NCBI GenBank assembly: GCA_021780095.1
Contig: JAJXZK010000434.1
Coordinates: 1-33,662, forward strand
Length of the DNA stretch: 33,662 nt
Direction of reading: 5' to 3'
Origin: Acidobacteriota bacterium
GTDB taxonomy: Bacteria; Acidobacteriota; Terriglobia; Terriglobales; Acidobacteriaceae
Both the position numbers and the translations under genes were made by a program. The notes beneath the pieces were generated by a model that saw only the letters and a list, made by a program, of their open reading frames with translations, searched no databases and was not told the origin of the DNA. Each line of letters starts with the position of its first letter. Position 1 is the stretch's first letter. Of the stretch, positions 28,254 to 33,662 are shown piece after piece.

Positions 28254-28282
28254 AGAATACGCCTGTTTCGAAGGGATTTCAA
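28254..28282 (-). promoter_or_regulatory. Promoter of the rimP-nusA-infB operon
   Basis: TTGAAA (28277-28282, five of six) and TATTCT (28254-28259, four of six) are 17 bases apart on the minus strand. Transcription would start near 28247, giving a leader of about 145 bases that includes the intrinsic terminator at 28145-28170. Confidence 0.65.
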
Positions 28283-28302
28283 ACCCTGCCGCTGGCCTGT
28301 CA

Positions 28303-28382
28303 TTGAATGGGACGCTATAGGCCCGAGTCCCCTAATTTCATGCACTTGCCGGATGCCCCATTCAAGCCTTCTATTGGCTTGA
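28303..28382. repeat. Nested inverted repeats between two divergent promoters
   Basis: TTGAATGGG (28303-28311) recurs inverted as CCCATTCAA (28357-28365), centres 54 bp apart (about five turns). The second copy runs into another perfect dyad, TCAAGCC (28362-28368) / GGCTTGA (28376-28382), which ends one base before the TATGCT box of the gene at 28396. These look like protein-binding sites controlling that gene and perhaps the rimP promoter. Confidence 0.5.
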
Positions 28383-28383
28383 G

Positions 28384-28389
28384 TATGCT
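28384..28389 (+). promoter_or_regulatory. -10 box of the 221-residue protein gene, leaderless start
   Basis: TATGCT (28384-28389) ends six bases before the ATG at 28396, so transcription would begin at or next to the start codon. No Shine-Dalgarno is present, which fits a leaderless mRNA. The -35 region falls in the dyad at 28362-28382 and matches the consensus poorly. Confidence 0.35.
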
Positions 28390-28395
28390 TGTTGC

Positions 28396-29061
28396 ATGTC
28401 ACGAAGCTCATTGCTGTATGGTTTGGATTCGGATGAATCCCTCCTCGCATTTTGGAAACTACTCTTTGGCCCGTCTCTCCGAAAGCGTCTCGGCTCCGAG
28501 CATTCCCGTCAATGGTGCGAGAAGTTGATGGAAACCTTCCTTGCCGGAGACCATGCAACCTTCCGTGCCCGATGCGACACCATGGCGCGAGAGGTGGAGG
28601 CAGCTTCGTCTGGCCTGCCGCAGCTGTCGCTTGAGAACCCGCCCTGGGCCATGCTCAGTCTCGACATGCGCATCGGAATGGTCCCGTGGGCAACCCCCAT
28701 CTTCGGACGCTTTCTGCTCCTTTTCCTTGCAACAGGCTCTGCCAACTGGAAGGACAAGCCGGTTCTGCCAATTGCCTTCGTCACCTCCGGCGGGCCCGGC
28801 GACTCGAAAGACACAGCGATTCGCATCTGCGCCCCTAGTAATGCCGTCAGGGTGTCGGCGGAATATTGGCTGATGCGCGGCTATCTTTCGAGGCGCGAGG
28901 AGGGGCCGCACTTTTCTCTGGCACCGGACCAGCAGGGCAGGAAATTCAGCATGCACGCCTATACAGACGAATCGGGACAGAAGAAGAACATCTACTTCGA
29001 CACCACCTATTCGTTCGGGCACGAGAGGGATGATTTTGATGCATTCCTGCATGAAGTCTAA
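28396..29061 (+). CDS. Protein of unknown function, 221 residues
   Basis: I do not recognise this family. The product has no signal peptide and no convincing membrane helix, apart from a short hydrophobic GRFLLLFLATG near residue 105. It is mixed alpha/beta by composition, with a helical N-terminal part (DESLLAFWKLLF, RQWCEKLMETFLAG, DTMAREVEAASSG) and a more beta-like C-terminal part (KFSMHAYTDESGQKKNIYFD). The real-gene evidence is the full-length open frame, codon use like its neighbours, and an operator-like dyad with a -10 box placed exactly upstream. It converges on a truncated lipoprotein gene, sharing stop-codon bases. A cytosolic regulatory or enzyme role is equally possible. Confidence 0.7.
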   Translation: MSRSSLLYGLDSDESLLAFWKLLFGPSLRKRLGSEHSRQWCEKLMETFLAGDHATFRARCDTMAREVEAASSGLPQLSLENPPWAMLSLDMRIGMVPWATPIFGRFLLLFLATGSANWKDKPVLPIAFVTSGGPGDSKDTAIRICAPSNAVRVSAEYWLMRGYLSRREEGPHFSLAPDQQGRKFSMHAYTDESGQKKNIYFDTTYSFGHERDDFDAFLHEV

Positions 29062-29348
29062 AGCCAGCGTCCCCCTTGCGCCTGCAATTCCGTGCTCGAC
29101 ACAAAAGTCGTCGGTAATGAGCTGCCATTCCACTCGATGGTGGAATCCGATGCGAAATTATTCCCGTTCACCGTAAGCGTGAATGCTGCTCCCCCAGCGA
29201 TAGCAACATCTGGAGCGATGGAAGTAATCGATGGCGAGGGAGGAATGCCCCCTCCCGGGGGAATGTATCCCGTAAACTTGGCCCCACCGCAACCCGTTAC
29301 GGCGCCAAGCATCAGAACCGCCGGCATCACACGAAGAGAAGTTCGCAT
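29058..29348 (-). CDS. Lipoprotein with an IPT/TIG domain, truncated at its C-terminus
   Basis: Start chosen at ATG 29348, six bases after GGAAGG, rather than the ATG two codons upstream, which overlaps that ribosome site. Residues 1-19 are a lipoprotein signal ending in the lipobox VTGC, with C20 lipidated. A Gly/Pro linker (GYIPPGGGIPPSPS) leads to an immunoglobulin-like TIG domain: SITSIAPDVAIAGGAAFTLT, NGNNFASDSTIEWNGSSLP and TTFVSSTELQAQ. In intact domains another two strands follow STELQAQ, but here the frame ends GGRWL-stop after five residues. Many acidobacterial lipoproteins carry several such domains, so this is probably the 5' remnant of a longer gene. Whether the stump is expressed is unknown. 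Confidence 0.65.
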   Translation of the reverse strand: MRTSLRVMPAVLMLGAVTGCGGAKFTGYIPPGGGIPPSPSITSIAPDVAIAGGAAFTLTVNGNNFASDSTIEWNGSSLPTTFVSSTELQAQGGRWL

Positions 29349-29493
29349 TTCCATCCTTCCTTACACGGCTTCGCGACGTGTTTTGCCACAGAAGCCTATT
29401 CGCTCCCAAGTCCGCAATATTCTCGCGTGCAGCCTCTGACTTTGCTTTGCCTCCCATGAACCAGGTGGTTCTCGGAGTGTCAGCGCCAGCAGA

Positions 29494-29937
29494 TCAATTG
29501 AGCGGATGCTTTTGCATGAACTCCTTCAAGTGTTTAGCAACGGCTTCGGCCATGGATTGATCGTTCATCGCGCCTCCACGCTGTTTGTGCACTGTGTAAG
29601 CCCAGACGATCTGTTTCGATTTCTCGTCGACCAACTGCACAGCAACGGAAGATCGATCCTGAATGCCAATACAGTCCGCGAACAAACAGCGCGCAAATTT
29701 ACTTCCAGTGGTTTGAGTCTTCACCTCGATTGGCGAGGACTCCAGACGGTACTGCGCGCCAGTCTCCTCGGCTAAGAGAGAAACAGGAACCTGTTTTTTT
29801 TGCATGGCAGCCATCAGCGAGGTCTGGAACCCGTTCGCTGGAACAATGTAGAGGGCCGGTTTGGAAGGAGCGAGCGTCGCAGCAAGTGCGCCGCTGCCCA
29901 CCAAGAGAAGAAGGACAGAAATGGATGCAATTTTCAA
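29494..29937 (-). CDS. Small secreted protein of unknown function
   Basis: Start placed at TTG 29937 because GGGAG lies nine bases upstream and the product then begins with a normal signal peptide (MKIASISVLLLLVGSGALA); the frame is open from a GTG at 29970. The mature part of about 125 residues holds PALYIVPANGFQTSLMAAMQ, a Cys pair in FARCLFADCIG, SSVAVQLVDEKSKQIVWAYT and a C-terminal helix (MAEAVAKHLKEFMQKHP). The alternating strand-helix pattern recalls periplasmic CsgG/LpoB-like folds, but that is only a loose impression. It lies upstream of the truncated lipoprotein on the same strand and divergent from guaB. Confidence 0.7.
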   Translation of the reverse strand: MKIASISVLLLLVGSGALAATLAPSKPALYIVPANGFQTSLMAAMQKKQVPVSLLAEETGAQYRLESSPIEVKTQTTGSKFARCLFADCIGIQDRSSVAVQLVDEKSKQIVWAYTVHKQRGGAMNDQSMAEAVAKHLKEFMQKHPLN

Positions 29938-30015
29938 TGTGAGAATCTCCCAAGTTGGAAGTATCCCCACACAACCAGTTTTTGTCTATACCAAATTGAG
30001 GCGCTCAGGTGACTG

Positions 30016-30044
30016 TTGCCGGAAGGTATTCAGAACATTACAAT
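30016..30044 (+). promoter_or_regulatory. guaB promoter
   Basis: TTGCCG (30016-30021, four of six) and TACAAT (30039-30044, five of six) are 17 bases apart. Transcription would start near 30051, leaving a leader of about 76 bases without a visible Shine-Dalgarno close to the ATG at 30127. Confidence 0.6.
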
Positions 30045-30126
30045 CAGGTATGCAACCTCCGACTGACCATTCTGCGAAGCGGAATCGAATCCGCTCAAGC
30101 CGCCTTTCTACCCCGGCACGTGCCTT

Positions 30127-31653
30127 ATGATTGAACTCCCAGTTCCTGAAGCCCTTACATTCGACGACGTTCTGCTTGTCCCTGCCTATAGTGAAGTGGT
30201 GCCGACTCAGGTCGTCACACAGACACGCGTCACACGCAACATCACCCTGAATATTCCTTTGCTGAGCGCCGCCATGGACACGGTGACGGAATCGCGTCTT
30301 GCGATCGCCATGGCCCAGCAAGGCGGCATTGGAGTGGTGCATCGCAATCTCTCCATCGAACAACAGTCCGCGGAAATCGACAAGGTAAAGCGCTCTGAAA
30401 GCGGCATGATTGTCGACCCAGTGACGATCGCGCCCGAGCAGTTAATTTCCGAAGCCTTGGAAGTGATGCGACGCTACAAAATTTCCGGCGTTCCCGTCAC
30501 GAAACATAAGAAGCTGGTCGGTATTCTGACGAATCGCGATCTCCGTTTTGAAACCCGCACCGACATTCCTGTTGGCGAGGTGATGACGAAAGACAATCTG
30601 GTCACCGTCGCGGTCGGCACAACACTGCAACAGGCGGAAGAAATCCTGCACAAGCATCGCATTGAAAAGCTGCTGGTAGTCAACGACCAGTACGAGTTGA
30701 AGGGCCTGATCACGGTCAAGGATATTCAGAAGAAGCTGAAATATCCCAACGCCGCGAAAGATTCGCAAGGCCGTCTCCGCGTGGCCGCCGCCATTGGCGC
30801 GACGGGAGATTTCCTGGAGCGCGCCGCCGAAATGATCCGCAATCGTGCCGATGCTCTCGCCATCGACTCCGCGCACGGCCATTCTTCCCGCGTTCTCGAT
30901 GCTATCAAGCTCATCAAGAAAAACTTTCCCGACGTTGACTTGATGGCCGGCAACATCGCCACCTACGACGGCGCAATGGCATTGATCGACGCAGGCGCGG
31001 ACGCCATTAAAGTCGGCATCGGCCCTGGATCGATCTGCACCACCCGCATGGTGACCGGTGCCGGGATGCCGCAAATCACCGCGATTTCCGAAGCCTATCG
31101 CGCCGCGGGCCCTCGCAACATCCCCGTCATCGCCGATGGAGGCGTCAAGTATTCCGGCGATGTCACAAAAGCCATTGCTGCCGGTGCCAGCACCGTTATG
31201 ATTGGCTCTCTTTTCGCCGGCGTCGATGAAAGCCCGGGCGAAACCATTCTGTTTCAGGGACGCTCCTTCAAGACCTATCGCGGCATGGGCTCCATCTCCG
31301 CCATGGCCCAGGGTTCAGGCGAGCGTTATTTTCAGAGCTCCCGTGATTTAGGCGAGCACGAAGAGGCAATGGCGGCCTCTGTTGTCTCTCGCGAAGGCAG
31401 CGCGCAAAATCGGCTGGGAAAATTTGTCCCTGAAGGCATCGAAGGCCGAGTGCCATATCGCGGCCCGCTGGAAGCCATGGTCTATCAGCTGGTCGGCGGC
31501 CTTCGCTCCGGCATGGGTTATCTGGGTTGCGGCACCATCGATGAGTTGCAGAAGAATTCGCGCTTCATCCGCATCTCCAATGCCGGCCTGCGCGAAAGCC
31601 ACGTCCACGACGTCATCATCACCCGTGAAGCGCCCAACTACCACGTGGAGTAG
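30127..31653 (+). CDS. guaB: Inosine-5'-monophosphate dehydrogenase
   Basis: Oxidises IMP to XMP with NAD+, the committed step of GMP synthesis in the cytosol. The 508-residue length is normal. [17 protein letters not shown] opens the barrel; two CBS domains sit at about 95-210 ([20 protein letters not shown] and [20 protein letters not shown]). The catalytic loop is [17 protein letters not shown] with C304, followed by [20 protein letters not shown], the GMGSISAM loop and the flap region with [11 protein letters not shown]. All key residues are present. guaA is not adjacent. It converges on the TMEM175-like gene with 24 bases between and no clear terminator. Confidence 0.98.
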   Translation: MIELPVPEALTFDDVLLVPAYSEVVPTQVVTQTRVTRNITLNIPLLSAAMDTVTESRLAIAMAQQGGIGVVHRNLSIEQQSAEIDKVKRSESGMIVDPVTIAPEQLISEALEVMRRYKISGVPVTKHKKLVGILTNRDLRFETRTDIPVGEVMTKDNLVTVAVGTTLQQAEEILHKHRIEKLLVVNDQYELKGLITVKDIQKKLKYPNAAKDSQGRLRVAAAIGATGDFLERAAEMIRNRADALAIDSAHGHSSRVLDAIKLIKKNFPDVDLMAGNIATYDGAMALIDAGADAIKVGIGPGSICTTRMVTGAGMPQITAISEAYRAAGPRNIPVIADGGVKYSGDVTKAIAAGASTVMIGSLFAGVDESPGETILFQGRSFKTYRGMGSISAMAQGSGERYFQSSRDLGEHEEAMAASVVSREGSAQNRLGKFVPEGIEGRVPYRGPLEAMVYQLVGGLRSGMGYLGCGTIDELQKNSRFIRISNAGLRESHVHDVIITREAPNYHVE

Positions 31654-31677
31654 TCGCCGCAAAGTGGCAGGCCGCTT

Positions 31678-32307
31678 TTAGCCACGCCCCACTTGCAATC
31701 GCCGTGGGGCAATCGCGTAGTAGAGTTGCACCATAAAGATGAAGGCGATACTCCAGCGCGTGCTGATCACGCACAGCAGGGCCCCCAGCGCATACAACGA
31801 TTGCGCAATCGCCACGCGACGGCGAATCGCCCGCCGAATTTCTTGCGGCGTATCTTCTTGAATCAAGCCGGCATGATTGGCATACCGCCAACAGCAATAC
31901 AGTACCGATCCCAGCAGCAGAATATTCAACCAATAAACCAGCAGCGCCGTACGATACGCAATAAACGCCGCCAGCAGCTTGGTCGAGAACGGCAGCAGCG
32001 TCACCGCAAATAAAAATAAGATGAACATCCACGTCAGGTCGCGATCGCACCGCGCCAGAAAATTCATTTGCGTCTGTTGTCCATTCCAGAAGATCCCAAG
32101 CGTCAAAAAACTCATCAGATACATGACAATGCTGGGAGTCGGAAACGCCAGCGCATGCCACAAATCACGTTCAGAATGAATGCTTCCCGCTTCTGGCAAG
32201 TGAAGATCCAACACCAGCAGCGTCAGCGCAAACGCAAACACCCCGTCACTCAACGCCGCCAGCCGTTCAGGACTTTGATTGGCAATTTTGTTGTACAGCG
32301 TCACCAT
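31678..32307 (-). CDS. TMEM175-family (DUF1211) membrane protein, putative K+ channel
   Basis: 209-residue protein with about six membrane helices. The first helix carries the family signature RLAALSDGVFAFALTLLVLD (the FSDGVFAI-type motif, here LSDGVFAF). Bacterial members are single six-helix units that form tetrameric potassium-selective leak channels; animal lysosomal TMEM175 is a duplicated relative. Later helices include IVMYLMSFLTLGIFW and WMFILFLFAVTLLPFSTKLL. The gene follows the isocitrate-lyase-like gene on the same strand after 41 bases and may be co-transcribed with it, although no functional link is obvious. Substitution of Phe by Leu at the start of the motif could alter gating. 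Confidence 0.85.
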   Translation of the reverse strand: MVTLYNKIANQSPERLAALSDGVFAFALTLLVLDLHLPEAGSIHSERDLWHALAFPTPSIVMYLMSFLTLGIFWNGQQTQMNFLARCDRDLTWMFILFLFAVTLLPFSTKLLAAFIAYRTALLVYWLNILLLGSVLYCCWRYANHAGLIQEDTPQEIRRAIRRRVAIAQSLYALGALLCVISTRWSIAFIFMVQLYYAIAPRRLQVGRG

Positions 32308-32348
32308 TGCGGTTGAGTGTATCAGGGCAACGTTCGCGCTTGTTTGCC

Positions 32349-33224
32349 CTACCGCTTAGCGCCCGCCTCCTCCCGCTCGACACGCAAACTGTCCCACTTC
32401 TCCGCGCCCAACCGCTGAAAAATCTCTTTCACAGCCAAAGTATTCGGAAAACGTAGCGGATCGGGCGAAGTCCGAACGGTGGCCAGCGCAGAATCGTACG
32501 CATGAATGGCAGCGCACAGCAATATGTCGGAAAGCAGGACCATCCGATATCCCAGGCCCCTGACATCATCCAGGGAAAGCACCGGGCTTTTACCACCCAG
32601 CAGCATATTCAAAACACACGGCCCCTGCACCAGCTGCGGAACTTTTTCAATCTGCACAATCGATTCGGGCGCCTCGACCAGTGCAAGATCCGCACCTGCA
32701 TCCAGACCCGCATTCGCGCGCGCAATCGCCTCGTCGAACCCCAGCACAGAGTTGCAGTCCGTACGCGCAATAATAATAAAATCGAGACTGTTCCGCGCGT
32801 CCACGGCGGCGCGAATCTTACTGACGAATTCCTGCCGAGGAATAACCTCTTTCTTATCCAGATGGCCGCATTTCTTGGGGAACACCTGATCTTCAATATG
32901 AATTCCCGCCGCTCCGTGCCGCTCATATTCGTGGACGGTCCGTGTCATATTGAGTTCGTTACCATACCCGGTGTCGGCATCCGCGATAATCGGAATTTTC
33001 ACCGTCGCAGCCATCACAGAAGCATTGGCCACCATCTCAGACATGGTTGCCAGGCCGTAGTCCGGCAGGCCCAACCGGCTCGCGGAGGTCCCCATGCCCG
33101 TCATATAAATCGCGGAAAACCCGGCCAACTCCGCAGACTTGGCGGAAAGGCAATCATATGCGCCCGGAGCAACAATAAAATTGTTCTTCAAAAGCATCTG
33201 CCGGAATCGGCCCGCTGAATTCAT
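32349..33224 (-). CDS. Isocitrate lyase/PEP mutase family enzyme
   Basis: 291-residue (beta/alpha)8 enzyme that makes or breaks a C-C or C-P bond next to a carboxylate. GGAGG lies about ten bases before the ATG. Metal- and substrate-binding motifs are DADTGYGN (82-88) and GIHIEDQVFPKKCGH (107-121). The intact KKCGH with catalytic C119 marks the lyase branch (methylisocitrate lyase, 2,3-dimethylmalate lyase and similar) rather than PEP mutases, which lack it. RTDCNSVLGFDEAIARA and the C-terminal LRFPNTLAVKEIFQRLG are typical. No prpC or prpD gene is next to it, so a place in the methylcitrate cycle is not supported. The divergent neighbour is an MFS transporter that might bring in the acid substrate; that is inference. 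Confidence 0.9.
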   Translation of the reverse strand: MNSAGRFRQMLLKNNFIVAPGAYDCLSAKSAELAGFSAIYMTGMGTSASRLGLPDYGLATMSEMVANASVMAATVKIPIIADADTGYGNELNMTRTVHEYERHGAAGIHIEDQVFPKKCGHLDKKEVIPRQEFVSKIRAAVDARNSLDFIIIARTDCNSVLGFDEAIARANAGLDAGADLALVEAPESIVQIEKVPQLVQGPCVLNMLLGGKSPVLSLDDVRGLGYRMVLLSDILLCAAIHAYDSALATVRTSPDPLRFPNTLAVKEIFQRLGAEKWDSLRVEREEAGAKR

Positions 33225-33542
33225 TCAAAACGATCCTCCGCTAGTTGCTGTTGCGATGAATGTATGAGCCCATGACTTGCCTGCGACTCGCATGTTCGAT
33301 GTAAGCAGGAGCCAACTCCCTTGCAATTAAGGGTTCTAGTTTTCTGCAACGGACCTGCACGATACGGGAAAGGATTCAGCGCAGAGGTTCGGCTCGTCGG
33401 CAAGCAACAGGCAATACATCTCGCAGGCATCAGAATTTCACCATTCCCTTAAGACTCTGAACTTCTCTTTAAGGATTAAGACTCACGATTCCGCGAAATG
33501 TACCTCGACGCACCAAAAATATTTTCGAAAGGGAAACCACGG
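33225..33542. other. Divergent intergenic region with a direct repeat
   Basis: About 320 bases between the lyase-like gene and the MFS gene hold no supported gene. A nine-base direct repeat TTAAGACTC occurs at 33449-33457 and 33476-33484, 27 bp apart, upstream of the MFS start. A small stem CCCTT/AAGGG lies near 33317-33332. I see no clear promoter boxes. Confidence 0.4.
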
Positions 33543-33662
33543 ATGCGAAGTCTGCAATGGCTGACCGCGGCGACCACTGCACAAAAACGCGCGCTGCTCA
33601 CCACCTCGCTGGGGTGGATGCTCGACAGCATGGACGTGATGCTGTTCTCGCTGGTCCTGGTC
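33543..33662 (+). CDS. Major facilitator superfamily transporter, N-terminus only
   Basis: The first 40 codons of a gene that runs off the window. ATG 33543 has AAAGGG (33528-33533) nine bases upstream; an in-frame ATG at 33498 has no ribosome site. The visible sequence has a short cytosolic start and the beginning of helix 1, LTTSLGWMLDSMDVMLFSLV, whose GWxLDxxDxxLF/Y pattern is common in MFS carriers of organic acids and sugars (aromatic-acid, sialate and related groups). The substrate is not determinable. It is divergent from the isocitrate-lyase-like gene. Confidence 0.75.
   Translation, partial: MRSLQWLTAATTAQKRALLTTSLGWMLDSMDVMLFSLVLV

Noticed and set aside
28255..28330. tRNA-like T-arm (GGGTTTGAAATCCC on the minus strand) upstream of rimP, where E. 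coli has metY
   Set aside because: No acceptor stem or anticodon arm can be built around it; the TTGAAA is better read as the -35 box of the operon promoter.

Overview
The window looks like a chromosomal segment of an acidobacterium, probably class Terriglobia. This rests on the Oar-type TonB-dependent receptor with an N-terminal carboxypeptidase-regulatory-like domain and no SusD partner, the weak or absent Shine-Dalgarno sequences at several genes, and a moderately GC-rich composition. That assignment is inference; no rRNA marker is present. I see no tRNA, rRNA, CRISPR array, insertion sequence or phage gene.

Bases 1-11512 form a polysaccharide (probably glucuronoxylan) utilisation region. 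It holds a TonB-dependent receptor cut by the window edge, a secreted two-domain VOC protein, a secreted 634-residue protein that looks like an unassigned TIM-barrel glycosidase, a secreted SGNH/GDSL esterase, a GH8 enzyme of the exo-oligoxylanase type and a GH115 alpha-glucuronidase. A LacI-type palindrome close to TAAAnCGnTTTA occurs four times at promoter positions of these genes: twice at the receptor promoter, once before the 634-residue protein and once before GH8. This ties the genes into one likely regulon, with debranching, deacetylation, oligosaccharide trimming and outer-membrane uptake.

Bases 11513-16690 carry an orphan sensor kinase whose phosphoacceptor histidine is replaced by lysine, then a divergent oxyR-katG pair. 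The OxyR homologue keeps both redox cysteines (199 and 208), and a tandem ATAG-N7-CTAT site lies between the genes, overlapping the oxyR start codon.

Bases 17024-28395 are mostly housekeeping: ffh, a peroxiredoxin-like protein, an AsmA-like envelope protein, a Kef/CPA2-type antiporter, and the rimP-nusA-infB operon on the minus strand. That operon has a good promoter and a textbook intrinsic terminator inside its leader, before rimP, which suggests attenuation (possibly by NusA itself).

Bases 28396-33662 hold an unrecognised 221-residue protein behind an operator-like dyad, a lipoprotein truncated inside its TIG domain, a small secreted protein, guaB, a TMEM175-type channel, an isocitrate-lyase/PEP-mutase family enzyme, and the first 40 codons of an MFS transporter.
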